A DNA stretch of 64,000 bases from Gluconobacter sp. Dm-62 (lineage in GTDB: Bacteria; Pseudomonadota; Alphaproteobacteria; Acetobacterales; Acetobacteraceae): NCBI RefSeq assembly GCF_018256155.1, contig NZ_JAERLY010000003.1, positions 219,444-283,443 of the forward strand, given 5' to 3'. The notes beneath the pieces are model-generated. The model did no database searches. It saw only the letters and a list, made by a program, of their open reading frames with translations, and had not been told where the DNA came from. The position numbers were made by a program, and so were the translations under genes. Below are positions 8,756 to 17,454 of this stretch, one piece after another. The number at the start of each line of letters is the position of its first letter. Position 1 is the stretch's first letter.

Positions 8756-10528
8756 ATGTCGGTTAAACATCGTCTTGCCGCTCTTTTTTCTTCGCGTGGA
8801 AAGCTGGAATATGCGATCCAGCTTACGGAAACAGGCAAGGCTGTTCAGGGGTTTGCGCTTCTCAGCCGCCTTGCAGCAGCAGGGGATACAGAGGCGGCTT
8901 TTCGGGTTGGCCGGGCCTATCTGGACGGACTTGGCGTTCCGCCCAGTCTGGAAGATGGCGCCAGATGGATTTTTCTTGCCGCCGAAGCAGGGCATATCGA
9001 AGCGGCCTTTGTCCTGGCGACACTTTATACGATAGGTCTGCCAGAAGGCTTCGAGATAAGGGCTTCCGGCAAAGCACTGGATCTTTCACATACTCCCGCA
9101 GCAGGCCCAAGACATCCGGATTTCCATCTGGGAATTCATTGGGCGAGGATTGCGGCCGAAGGTGGATCTCCGGATGGGCAGGCCCTTCTGGGATATATCC
9201 TGACGAGCGGCCCCGAAGACCTGCGTGATCCGCTACAGGCCCGGTCCTGGTATGACCGGTCTGCCGCAGCAGGGTGTTCACAGGGTCATCTCGGGGTGGC
9301 GCTCTCTATCCTTCAGAATGCTAACACAGGCGAAGAACTCGCGTCTGCGGCCAGACATCTGACGGAAGCGACGAAAGGTGGTCTGGGTACTGCGTTCGAC
9401 ATTCTGGGGCGTATGTATGAATCCGGGTCGGGTGTTCCTCGAGATCTTGGAAAAGCGGCTGGTTATTTCCGTGAAGCTGCAGAGCGGAATGTTGTAACGG
9501 CACAGGCCCGGTATGGCGTGATGCTGCTGGAAGGAATCGGCACGCCCCGCCATTATGGGCGTGCGGAAACCTGGCTGAAGCGGGCTGCGACGAATGGCGA
9601 TACCCAATCGGCGGCACTGATCGGGGATCTGTGTGCCAATGGTGGAGATCTGCCGCCAAATCTTATGGAGGCGGCCAAATGGTACCGGCTTGCGGCAGAG
9701 CAGAAACATGCCGGGGCGGCCCGTGCTCTGGGTCTGCTTTATCTGACCGGGAACGGTGTCCATCAGGATCCGGATGTCGCAGCACACTGGTTCAAGGTAG
9801 CATCGGAAGCGGGCGATGCTCATGCAGACGCCGATTTTGGCAACCTGATTCTTGCGGGTGCCTCGGCTACTCCAGATGAAAAGCAGGCTCTGCACGCGCG
9901 TTTTGAAAAAGCGGCGGAAAAGGGTGATCTGGTTGGAGCCTATAATCTTGGCGTATGTTTTGCCGAAGGCGTGACGGGCGCGCAGAACGGGCGTGAAGCG
10001 GCCCGCTGGATGCAAAAGGCCGCTGATGGCGTCGTCAACGCCCAGTATCACTATGGCAAAATGCTGCTTGAGGGACGGGGTGTGCAGCCTGACCCCACTC
10101 AGGCCCTGTACTGGATGGAAAAGGCGGCAGACGCAGGCATGGCCGATGCTCAGGTGGCTGTGGCTGGTCTGCTTGTTGATGGACGAATCAATGGTCGCCG
10201 GGATCATGAAAAAGCCCTGACGTTCTATCGGAACGCTGCCGAGAGTGGAAATGTCGATGCCATGTTCTCGCTGGCTGCGATGTATGGCGGGGGACATGAC
10301 GTGCCTGAAAACCGTCCGCAGGCACAGTTGTGGTTCCGCAAGGCTGCCCAACGCGGAAACGGCCTCGCCCAGATGATGCTGGGGCGCTACCTCATTCGTG
10401 GACTGGGAGGTGTCACGGATCCGGTAGAGGGACGTATCTGGCTGGAACGGGCGAAAGCACAGAATATCAAGGATGCTGACGCGGAACTGTCTCTTCTGAA
10501 TGAAGCACAGCCGGATGACGATGATTGA
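8756..10528 (+). CDS. SEL1-like (tetratricopeptide-type) repeat protein, 590 aa
   Basis: A helical scaffold protein made almost entirely of SEL1 repeats of about 36 residues with the pattern LG..Y..G.GV..D...A..W...AA..G. I count roughly a dozen, for example MYESGSGVPRDLGKAAGYFREAAER, LYLTGNGVHQDPDVAAHWFKVASEAG and MLLEGRGVQPDPTQALYWMEKAADAG. No signal peptide or membrane segment is visible, so it is probably cytoplasmic. The C-terminus is acidic (EAQPDDDD). It lies in the same direction as the secretion genes and its stop overlaps the TTG start of the next gene, so it is probably co-translated with the large glycosyltransferase. SEL1 proteins usually mediate protein-protein contacts. A role in assembling the glycosylation or export machinery is inferred. 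Confidence 0.88.
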   Translation: MSVKHRLAALFSSRGKLEYAIQLTETGKAVQGFALLSRLAAAGDTEAAFRVGRAYLDGLGVPPSLEDGARWIFLAAEAGHIEAAFVLATLYTIGLPEGFEIRASGKALDLSHTPAAGPRHPDFHLGIHWARIAAEGGSPDGQALLGYILTSGPEDLRDPLQARSWYDRSAAAGCSQGHLGVALSILQNANTGEELASAARHLTEATKGGLGTAFDILGRMYESGSGVPRDLGKAAGYFREAAERNVVTAQARYGVMLLEGIGTPRHYGRAETWLKRAATNGDTQSAALIGDLCANGGDLPPNLMEAAKWYRLAAEQKHAGAARALGLLYLTGNGVHQDPDVAAHWFKVASEAGDAHADADFGNLILAGASATPDEKQALHARFEKAAEKGDLVGAYNLGVCFAEGVTGAQNGREAARWMQKAADGVVNAQYHYGKMLLEGRGVQPDPTQALYWMEKAADAGMADAQVAVAGLLVDGRINGRRDHEKALTFYRNAAESGNVDAMFSLAAMYGGGHDVPENRPQAQLWFRKAAQRGNGLAQMMLGRYLIRGLGGVTDPVEGRIWLERAKAQNIKDADAELSLLNEAQPDDDD

Positions 10529-13491
10529 CCTCTGTGTCCTCTGACCGTTCTTCCAGGCCCGTAAAATCCAGCGCGGCGTTTGCGGGCTTTGGCCGGGCTG
10601 TGAGCGATGAAGACCGCGCCCGCTGGCGAGATGCCATGAGCCGCAGGGCCCAGGAAGCGTTTTCCAGAGGGCAGGCTGCTCTTCAAAACGGCAACGCCAG
10701 TTTGGGCCTCTTCTGGCTTGAGCGCGCGGAACGGATGTCCCGGCATAATCCCAACCTGAAATGGTCAGTCGGATTGGCCTGTCTTTCTGTCGGACGGATT
10801 ACGGACTGTCTGCTCCGTATGGAAACCCTGCGGCGGGATTTCGGCCTCCGGGAAGCCGCATTTCTTGAAGTGATCTGCCTGGTGCGGCTCCAGCGCATGG
10901 AAGAGGCTACAAGCCGGATGCAGGCTGCCCTTGCGCGCTTTCACGCAACACCGGAAACATATCGTCTGGCTGAGCAGATTGCAGCCGCTGCCGGGCTGCC
11001 CGGGTGGATGACCGCGTCCAATGCAGGCACTGTTTTTGTCGGGGCATCCTCCGGTCTGCCCCGGCTGTTTCTGGACGGGCAGGAAATCGCGCGCAGCACG
11101 ACGCATGACGGTGTCTATGGGCTTCCGAAAGGCTGGCGCGCGGCTCGCAAGCTGGAGGTCCGTGTTGGGAGACGGCATGTTCTGGGCAGTCCAATGGATC
11201 TTGCCGCTCTCACCCGATGTGAATCCTTTGTTGAAGCAACCACCGATGGGTTGAAAGGCTGGATCTGGACCCCGGCCGAACCAGAACACACACCTCTGCT
11301 CACCCTGTGGGACGGCTCCTCTTTTCGCGTTGAGGCCTTTGCCGAGGACGTGGATAGTGACGTGCCGCTGGCGCGAAACCGGACATTTCACGTGCCTGCC
11401 ACGCGCTGTCCGGAAGGCGACACAGGCCCTGTTGCTCTGTGGGACGAAAACGGGCGTCTTCTGACCGGAGCTCCGGTCGATCCCATGGTTGGAAGGCTGT
11501 TTTCAGGACGCGTTCGGGCGCTACCGGCACGATTGCGTCCCGTGAGGGTCAAAGCCGGAGACAGACGTCCGCATCATTCACGCATAAGCCCCGGCTGCGC
11601 GGTTGTTATCCCGGTCTATGCCGACCGCATCCGGACAATGGCCTGCCTCAGGACGGTACTGGCGACATGTCCGACGGATATTCCGGTAATTGTCGTGGAT
11701 GATGCGACCCCTGAACCGCTTCTGGCTCAGGCGCTCGATCAACTGGTGGAAGCGGGTCGTATTACCCTGATCCGCCATGAGCAGAACCGGGGTTTTCCGG
11801 TTTCCGCCAATGCCGGCATGCGCGCGGCAGAAGGCTTGGATATCCTGCTGCTCAACAGTGACACGCTTGTCCCTGCGGGGTGGGTTGAACGGTTGCGGGC
11901 CAGACTCGCTTTTTCGGATGTCGGCACGGTAACGCCGCTTTCAAATGACGCGACCATCCTGTCCTATCCGTCTACGCAAACGCCCAATCCGGTTCCGTCA
12001 CTCGCAGAAATGCGGGCACTGGACCGTCTGTGCCGGGAGACTGCGGAGACGGGTATTCGTGACGAGATCGATCTGCCAACTGCCCATGGCTTCTGCATGG
12101 CGATCTCCGCAGATTGCCTGACAGAGATCGGCCTGTTCCGGGAAGACCTGTTTGCACAGGGCTATGGAGAGGAAAACGATTTCTGTCTCAGGGCTTCGGC
12201 AAGAGGCTTCCGGCATCTGGCAGCATCGGAGCTTTTTGTGGCCCATGTGGGATCTGCGTCTTTCGGAACAGCGCGGAAGTCCCTTGGTGTGCGGAATCTG
12301 GAAATTCTCAATGCCATGCATCCGGGTTACGATCTGCTTGTAAGGCGCTTCATTGATGCTGATCCGTTGCATGCGACCCGGCGCAGGCTGGATGCCGCAG
12401 CCCTGACCCGGCTGGCTGCAGGCAGGCCGGCCATTCTGATGGTCCAGCATGATGCTGGCGGCGGCGTCGGGCGTGTGGTGCGCGAACGCTCGGAGGCGCT
12501 CGAAGCTGACGGGGTTTTTGCACTTGCACTTCGTCCGCATGAGCGTGGATGCCAGCTAGAATACGCCCTGAACAGCAAGCGTTTTCCCAATCTCACATTC
12601 CGCCTTCCTGACGAGCTGCCCTTTCTGCTCGATCTGCTCAAAGGTCTTCGGGTGGATGCGGTGGAATGGCATCATCTGATCGGTCATGCGCCCTGCATCC
12701 GGACGCTACATGAGGCACTTGGTGTTCCGTATGACGTCTTTATTCATGACCATGTCTGGTTCTGCCCGCGAATCTCGCTCTGTGACGGGGAGGGGCGTTA
12801 CTGCGGCGAACCTGACCCGGCGGGGTGTGAACTTTGTATTACACGCTGGGGAAGTTATCTTGGTGAAGACCTTTCGGTCTCCGAACTTCTGGTGCGCTCT
12901 GATCGGGAGCTGTCAGGTGCACGCCGCCTCATGGCGCCTTCGGACGACACGGTACGGCGGATCCGGAGGCATTTTCCTGGCCTGACAATCGATGCGGTCG
13001 CCCTAGAGAACGATGCTGCGCTTTGCGAAGCCATTCGCCCCGGCCGGCATGCAGCATATGGGCAGCCATTGCGGGTCTGCGTTGTGGGAGGGATCAGCCA
13101 GTGGAAGGGCTATGATGTCCTGCTGGCTCTGGCGGCTGAAATCCAGACCCATCGCCTTCCGATCGAACTGTCACTGGTGGGGCACACACATGACGATGAC
13201 GCCCTGATCTCACTGGGAGTCCGGGTCACGGGAGAATACCGGGAAGAAGAAGTTCTGACCCTGATCCGGCAGCAGCAGCCGGATGTCGGGCTGATTCCGT
13301 CCATTGCGCCTGAAACATGGTGTTATGCCCTGGGGCAGATCTGGCGCAGCGGTCTGGAGGCTGTCTGTTTTGATCTGGGCGCGCAGGGAGAGCGGGTGAG
13401 AAGAAGCATGACAGGGCTGGCAGTGCCCCTTGGGGCCCCGCCTTATCAGCTTGCGACGCTTCTGCTGCGGCGATGGGGTGCACCCGGGTGA
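10525..13491 (+). CDS. Large bifunctional glycosyltransferase (helical N-domain, GT2, GT4-like)
   Basis: A 988-residue protein with three parts. Residues about 25-165 look like a TPR-type helical region (ALQNGNASLGLFWLERAERMSRHNPNLKW). A linker contains a sugar-binding-like stretch. Residues about 357-600 form a GT2 domain: CAVVIPVYADRIRTM, VIVVDDATPE, HEQNRGFPVSANAGMRAA and the DXD-like LLLNSDTLVPAGW, then GYGEENDFCLRASARGFR. Residues about 637-985 form a GT4-like domain: ILMVQHDAGGGVGRVVRE, FIHDHVWFCPRISLC, VVGGISQWKGYD and PSIAPETWCYALGQIW. The start is TTG at 10525, overlapping the previous stop; GTG at 10534 is an alternative. It probably builds glycan on a protein or lipid carrier. A hairpin ends the unit at 13535-13552. 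Confidence 0.85.
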   Translation: MTSVSSDRSSRPVKSSAAFAGFGRAVSDEDRARWRDAMSRRAQEAFSRGQAALQNGNASLGLFWLERAERMSRHNPNLKWSVGLACLSVGRITDCLLRMETLRRDFGLREAAFLEVICLVRLQRMEEATSRMQAALARFHATPETYRLAEQIAAAAGLPGWMTASNAGTVFVGASSGLPRLFLDGQEIARSTTHDGVYGLPKGWRAARKLEVRVGRRHVLGSPMDLAALTRCESFVEATTDGLKGWIWTPAEPEHTPLLTLWDGSSFRVEAFAEDVDSDVPLARNRTFHVPATRCPEGDTGPVALWDENGRLLTGAPVDPMVGRLFSGRVRALPARLRPVRVKAGDRRPHHSRISPGCAVVIPVYADRIRTMACLRTVLATCPTDIPVIVVDDATPEPLLAQALDQLVEAGRITLIRHEQNRGFPVSANAGMRAAEGLDILLLNSDTLVPAGWVERLRARLAFSDVGTVTPLSNDATILSYPSTQTPNPVPSLAEMRALDRLCRETAETGIRDEIDLPTAHGFCMAISADCLTEIGLFREDLFAQGYGEENDFCLRASARGFRHLAASELFVAHVGSASFGTARKSLGVRNLEILNAMHPGYDLLVRRFIDADPLHATRRRLDAAALTRLAAGRPAILMVQHDAGGGVGRVVRERSEALEADGVFALALRPHERGCQLEYALNSKRFPNLTFRLPDELPFLLDLLKGLRVDAVEWHHLIGHAPCIRTLHEALGVPYDVFIHDHVWFCPRISLCDGEGRYCGEPDPAGCELCITRWGSYLGEDLSVSELLVRSDRELSGARRLMAPSDDTVRRIRRHFPGLTIDAVALENDAALCEAIRPGRHAAYGQPLRVCVVGGISQWKGYDVLLALAAEIQTHRLPIELSLVGHTHDDDALISLGVRVTGEYREEEVLTLIRQQQPDVGLIPSIAPETWCYALGQIWRSGLEAVCFDLGAQGERVRRSMTGLAVPLGAPPYQLATLLLRRWGAPG

Positions 13492-13534
13492 ATAGCGGTT
13501 TACCTTTTCCATTGAAAGAGGCCACTATTATGCG

Positions 13535-13553
13535 AAAACAGAAGCCTGTTTTA
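13535..13553 (+). terminator. Short intrinsic terminator
   Basis: AAAACAG at 13535-13541 pairs with CTGTTTT at 13546-13552, with a 4-base loop. The 3' arm is itself T-rich. The stem is weak (7 bp, AT-rich), so termination may be partial. Confidence 0.45.
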
Positions 13554-13658
13554 ACACATCGTCGGGATGCCGCTCATAACTGTGATGACCACTCGTGACA
13601 GTTCATGAAACATGCCAGTATTATTGCCAGCAAGAACAGACGCAATTGGGAGTAGGGA

Positions 13659-14648
13659 ATGTCTAACGCCGCCGAAGCACCGCGACAGAACCGGGTCATC
13701 GACCTCAAGGCTGGTGCACATATGATGGTGCTGGATGCAGGGATTTTCTGTATTTTCCATGCTGCTGGTCAGGCTCCCGCTGGCCCGACCGGACTGCCGG
13801 GCGTCAGGATTTCCTGTGCGCCTGGGACGCCGCCGGGGATCGTGACGGTCAGCACGTTCGAGGAAGATGGCTGGATTGGCGGCTCCAACGGAGCTGCGCT
13901 GGTTCGGATCATGCGGGGACCAGCCGCTGTTCTGGTGACGACGTATCAGGAACCTGACAGCCCCCACGCCGCGCCGCGTCTTCAGGTTGCCCAGCTTGCA
14001 GGCCCTGTGACCACAGCGCCCGCCCAGTCCCCCGTTCCAGCGGCCGCGCCGGCACCTGCTCCGGCTTCAGCCGCAGCGGTCGAGGCGGCTGAAGCTGCAG
14101 TGGAGACTGCTGCAGAAAAGATTTCGAAAGATATCTCTGCTCATATCCAGCGTCGTGGCGACGTCACCACAGGGGTCGGACACTGGATGGGCGTTCCGGG
14201 AAGCCAGAGCTGGATTGAAGGCTTCAGCATCGCCCCCCAAACGGGCGTTCCTGCTTCGGACATCGAGTATCAGGCTGTTCTCGGCAAGGGCTGGCTCTCT
14301 CCCTGGGCTGAAGGCGGGCAGTATTGCGGCTCCCGTGGCATGGCACTCCCTATCCTGGGACTTCGCGTCCGGCTGAAAGGCGAGTCTGCGAAGACACACA
14401 AGGTGCGGCTGACGGCAACATTCACGGATGGGACGCGCCTTGGCCCTGTGGACGGCTCCGAGGCCCTTGAAGCAGAAAGCCTGGCTCCGCTGGAAGCTTT
14501 CCTGCTGGAAGTTGTCCCCGAGGGAGAGGAAACCCCGGTTTCCAAGCCTGCGTCGAAGCCCGCGGCAAAGCCCCGTGCGGCAAAGTCGTCTGAAACGCCT
14601 GCCAAGCCGCTTTCTCCCAGAAAGCGCAAATCCACCCCAGCCTCCTGA
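13659..14648 (+). CDS. Hypothetical protein with ChW-like segment and Ala/Pro linker (329 aa)
   Basis: Not a named family I can assign. The N-terminal domain (about 1-110) begins MSNAAEAPRQNRVIDLKAGA and contains VSTFEEDGWIGGSNGAALVR. A linker (about 115-150) is rich in Ala and Pro (APAPASAAAVEAAEAAVE). Residues about 165-290 hold IEGFSIAPQ, IEYQAVLGKGWLSPWAEGGQ and CGSRGMALPILGLRVRLKG. This resembles the ChW (clostridial hydrophobic W) repeat layout: GW, then a Gly pair, then an IxGxxIxL strand. The tail is basic and Lys/Pro/Ala-rich (about 295-329). There is no signal peptide. The ATG is preceded by GGGAGTAGGGA. It lies between two glycosyltransferase genes, so it may be an exported or glycosylated substrate. 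That is inference. Confidence 0.65.
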   Translation: MSNAAEAPRQNRVIDLKAGAHMMVLDAGIFCIFHAAGQAPAGPTGLPGVRISCAPGTPPGIVTVSTFEEDGWIGGSNGAALVRIMRGPAAVLVTTYQEPDSPHAAPRLQVAQLAGPVTTAPAQSPVPAAAPAPAPASAAAVEAAEAAVETAAEKISKDISAHIQRRGDVTTGVGHWMGVPGSQSWIEGFSIAPQTGVPASDIEYQAVLGKGWLSPWAEGGQYCGSRGMALPILGLRVRLKGESAKTHKVRLTATFTDGTRLGPVDGSEALEAESLAPLEAFLLEVVPEGEETPVSKPASKPAAKPRAAKSSETPAKPLSPRKRKSTPAS

Positions 14649-14656
14649 ATAAGTAA

Positions 14657-14690
14657 CTGGAGAAGGAGTTTTCCTTCTCCAGACTTTTTC
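14657..14690 (+). terminator. Strong intrinsic terminator
   Basis: CTGGAGAAGGA (14657-14667) pairs perfectly with TCCTTCTCCAG (14672-14682) across a 4-base loop, followed by ACTTTTTC. It ends the transcript of the ChW-like gene. Confidence 0.88.
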
Positions 14691-14763
14691 TGATTTTACC
14701 TGCCGTCCGCTGTCCTCTCCGTGCGCGAACAGGAAACCGCGGAGGCTTCCAGCCGCTCCGGAG

Positions 14764-16002
14764 ATGATGTTGCGCTACCTATTCGTTCACCAGAATTTTC
14801 CAGGACAGTTTCTGCATTTTGTTCGCCATCTTCAGGAGCAGGGTCATGAAATTGTCTTCATCTCCGAAGCGAACAACAATCATATTCCCGGTGTCCGGCG
14901 TGCCATCTATCGCGTACCGCGTCTGCCTTCGATGGACACCCACCGTAATCTGAGAGAATTCGAATACGGCCTTCTCCGCGCTGAAGCAGTCGCAACAGCG
15001 GCTCGGACGCTCAAGGGCCTTGGGTATGAGCCTGACATCATTGTCGGTCATCACGGATGGGGCGAACTGCTTAATCTGGGCGATGTGTTTCCGGAGTGCC
15101 CGATCCTCGGATATTTCGAGTTCTTTTATCATGCCGAACAGAATGACGTTGGTTTCGACCCTGAATTCCCGCCATCTCCGGAACTTGCCGCTGCCGTCAG
15201 GGTCAAGAACGCGATCAATCTGCAGGCGCTCTGCCTGACAAATGGATATGGCCAGAGCCCTACGCAATTCCAGCTCGGAACATATCCGGTCTGGGCGCAG
15301 GAGAAAATTTCCCTGCTGAGGGAAGGTGTCAATCTTGAGTTCTGCTGTCCGGAGCCGCAGGCCCGGCGGCGTAATCTCGTCATCAAGGACGTCAGGATTA
15401 CACCCAAGCAGCCGCTCATTACCTATGTTGCCCGCGATCTCGAGCCATATCGCGGATTTCACGTCCTCATGCGGGCGCTTCCCCGCATCCTTTCCAAACG
15501 CAAGGATGCGCATGTCATTATTGTTGGCGGAGACAAGGTCAGCTACGGAACACTGCCTCCAGACGGAGGGAGCTGGCGAGAGGTTATGCTGCGCGAAGTC
15601 GGGGACAGGCTCGATCTCGATCGGGTGCATTTCGTTGGCAAGATCGAATACGATGATTTTCGGGCTCTTCTGCGCCGGTCAGATGCCCATCTGTACCTGA
15701 CCTACCCCTTCGTGGCGTCCTGGTCCCTGCGCGAAGCGATGGCAACGGGATGTCCGATTGTCGGAAGCGATACGGCCCCGGTCAGGGAATTCATTACGCA
15801 TGATGTGACCGGTCTGCTGGTGCCGTTTCTGGACCCTGAAAAAATTGCCGAAACCACCCTGACGCTTCTGGGGGATCGTAAAATGGCGCGCCGTCTGGGG
15901 CAGGATGCCAGACGTTACGCTGAGGCCGAGCTCTGTCTGAACGATTATCTGGAGCGCTATGACAATCTGGTCAGCCGGATTATCGAAACGTATCGCTCCT
16001 GA
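14764..16002 (+). CDS. GT4-family glycosyltransferase (412 aa)
   Basis: A retaining GT-B glycosyltransferase that transfers a sugar from a nucleotide donor. The N-terminal acceptor domain starts MMLRYLFVHQNFPGQFLHFVRHLQEQGHE and includes IIVGHHGWGELLNLGDVFPE and GYFEFFYHAEQNDVGFD. The C-terminal donor domain has ITYVARDLEPYRGFHVLMRALP, HVIIVGGDKVSYG, HFVGKIEYDDFRALLRRSDAHLYLTYPFVASWSLREAMATGCPIVGSDTAPVREFI, the GT4 EX7E-type region. Two adjacent ATGs occur (14764 and 14767); CGGAG directly precedes them. It follows its own upstream terminator and is probably co-transcribed with the small ORF 57 bases downstream. I infer that it acts with the 988-residue enzyme. Confidence 0.9.
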   Translation: MMLRYLFVHQNFPGQFLHFVRHLQEQGHEIVFISEANNNHIPGVRRAIYRVPRLPSMDTHRNLREFEYGLLRAEAVATAARTLKGLGYEPDIIVGHHGWGELLNLGDVFPECPILGYFEFFYHAEQNDVGFDPEFPPSPELAAAVRVKNAINLQALCLTNGYGQSPTQFQLGTYPVWAQEKISLLREGVNLEFCCPEPQARRRNLVIKDVRITPKQPLITYVARDLEPYRGFHVLMRALPRILSKRKDAHVIIVGGDKVSYGTLPPDGGSWREVMLREVGDRLDLDRVHFVGKIEYDDFRALLRRSDAHLYLTYPFVASWSLREAMATGCPIVGSDTAPVREFITHDVTGLLVPFLDPEKIAETTLTLLGDRKMARRLGQDARRYAEAELCLNDYLERYDNLVSRIIETYRS

Positions 16003-16059
16003 AACGGGTTGGCCCTCACTTGAATGGGACTTTCCACAAGACCAGCAAGGAACACAGGG

Positions 16060-16488
16060 ATGGGTAGTGAAATAATGTCAGAACTTAAAACACTGCTGGG
16101 GCAGTGGATCTGCAAGAAGGATGCCTCTACCCATCCAGGCCTCCTCACAGACTCTGATATCCACAATATTGCTGTGGCCATACAGGAAGGGATTTCCGAG
16201 ACGGTTTCTGCCGACGGGCATAGGGAATGGGGAAAGCTGAGAGATCTGACCAGAGGCTGGCTGGTCCAGCAGAAGCCTGGTACGGAGCCTGGGCCATTAC
16301 AGACGCATGACTTCGAACGGCTGGGATCGCTCGTTGTAACGGAGACTCCCGAGCCAACGCCGTCTCATGATGTTTCCGAAGCTCCTGCTACGGTGCCTGA
16401 CACGGAAAATGTTCCTCCACTCCAGGTAGATGCCAAAAATGATGCGGCACTCTTCTTTGCCCGGGAACACCTGGAACGCTGCCTCTGA
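16060..16488 (+). CDS. Small hypothetical protein (142 aa) ending the secretion/glycan locus
   Basis: I do not recognise a family. The ATG at 16060 has AAGGAA at 16047-16052 with 7-base spacing. In-frame ATGs at 16024 and 16075 are weaker choices. The N-terminal half looks folded and helical (SELKTLLGQWICKKDAS, SDIHNIAVAIQEGISE, LRDLTRGWLVQQKPG). The second half is Pro/Thr/Glu-rich and probably disordered. A short helix ends in ALFFAREHLERCL with a Cys second from the end. There is no signal peptide or membrane helix. It lies directly after the GT4 gene and before a strong hairpin, so it closes the transcription unit. Confidence 0.7.
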   Translation: MGSEIMSELKTLLGQWICKKDASTHPGLLTDSDIHNIAVAIQEGISETVSADGHREWGKLRDLTRGWLVQQKPGTEPGPLQTHDFERLGSLVVTETPEPTPSHDVSEAPATVPDTENVPPLQVDAKNDAALFFAREHLERCL

Positions 16489-16495
16489 AATGCAC

Positions 16496-16524
16496 AACGC
16501 CCCGCAGAAGACCTGCGGGGCGTT
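16496..16524. terminator. Perfect 12-bp hairpin between convergent units
   Basis: AACGCCCCGCAG (16496-16507) pairs with CTGCGGGGCGTT (16513-16524) with a 5-base loop. It sits 8 bases after the small ORF and about 30 bases before the dps stop. The T-tract is poor on both strands. It probably serves both convergent transcripts. Confidence 0.7.
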
Positions 16525-16553
16525 GTATGACCTGTGTAGGTAAGAGCGGGTTA

Positions 16554-17093
16554 TTAGCCCCGGCTACCCTTGTGATCACCATCACGCATCTGGCCGGTTG
16601 GTTCCTGCACATGTGCTTCCAGGAACCAAAGATGCTTGTCGAGACCACGGGAAACCTCCGTGAAGACATCAGCCGTATCATCATCCCCGGCTTCGTCCGT
16701 CACCTTGATGGACTCACGCATGTTGTTGGCAACCGTGGCGTAGCGGTCGATCAACGCGGCAATATGATCTGCAACGCGGTAGATATTGTTGGGATACGGG
16801 GTGCAGGCACTGTTTTTGGAGACGTCCTGCACAGTTCCCAAGGCCGTACCACCAAGCTGGACAGCGCGTTCTGCAACCGTATCTGAAAAACCATCGATGC
16901 TGGAGCGGAAGCCATCGAGCATTTCATGCACGCCGATGAACTGCGGTCCCTTGAGGTTCCAGTGGGCCTGCTTGGTGATGAGCGCCAGATCGATCAGATC
17001 GGAAAGTCGGGCGTTCAGTGTCTCGATGGAAACATTCTTGGTGTTGTCTGCAGTGTTGTTCTGCGTGACGTGGCGATCGGTTCTGGAAACCAT
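16554..17093 (-). CDS. dps: Dps-family DNA-protection ferritin-like protein
   Basis: A 179-residue mini-ferritin that forms dodecamers, oxidises ferrous iron with peroxide and protects DNA in starvation. The ferroxidase residues lie in ITKQAHWNLKGPQFIGVHEMLDGF and the following DTVAERAVQLGG, the classical Dps signature. The C-terminal helix reads DKHLWFLEAHVQEPTGQMRDGD. The start ATG is complementary to 17091-17093, with GGAG 7 bases upstream (17101-17104). A longer frame starting 8 codons earlier has no better site. It is divergent from the pst operon across about 360 bases. A polar N-terminus (DRHVTQNNTADNTKN) could contact DNA. Confidence 0.95.
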   Translation of the reverse strand: MVSRTDRHVTQNNTADNTKNVSIETLNARLSDLIDLALITKQAHWNLKGPQFIGVHEMLDGFRSSIDGFSDTVAERAVQLGGTALGTVQDVSKNSACTPYPNNIYRVADHIAALIDRYATVANNMRESIKVTDEAGDDDTADVFTEVSRGLDKHLWFLEAHVQEPTGQMRDGDHKGSRG

Positions 17094-17325
17094 GAGGATA
17101 CTCCTGATCATCGGCATGCAACCCGAAGACGGAATTCAGGTCACTGAAATGTCTTGCTGCCCGCCTGTGATGCGGGGCTGTCACTCTCCCAAACGTGTTA
17201 TTCGTGCCACGGTTCCTTTCTGAACCTTCATCATTTCCGACGCGTCCATGCTCTGGTCCGGAAGGACGCATCTGGCCTCTCTGATAAAGGATCAGGACGG
17301 CAGTTGACCGCCGTTCCGGGTGGGG

Positions 17326-17343
17326 ATGACTTAAATCTTTCAT
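17326..17343 (+). promoter_or_regulatory. Candidate Pho box upstream of pstC
   Basis: The 18 bases ATGACTTAAATCTTTCAT match the PhoB consensus CTGTCATAAATCTGTCAT at 14 of 18 positions by my own alignment. The site lies about 110 bases before the proposed pstC start and is embedded in a GGATGA/TCATCC inverted repeat (17324-17345). PhoB is encoded in this operon, so autoregulation is likely. The remaining gap from 17094 to 17454 contains no gene that I can support. Confidence 0.5.
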
Positions 17344-17454
17344 CCAGTGTCGTTCCTGTTCCGGTTGTCCTTCCATGGCAGGACGGCTAATGCACTGATG
17401 TGGTGGCTGCGGCTGCCGGATAATGCCCGTTTTTCAAGTCAGAGCTTCTCACGC

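Noticed and set aside
13560..13658. Possible promoter signals before the ChW-like gene
   Set aside because: No convincing -35/-10 pair could be read; not listed as a feature.
17347..17454. Upstream extension of pstC from GTG 17347
   Set aside because: It would start 4 bases after the Pho box and add 36 residues not typical of PstC.
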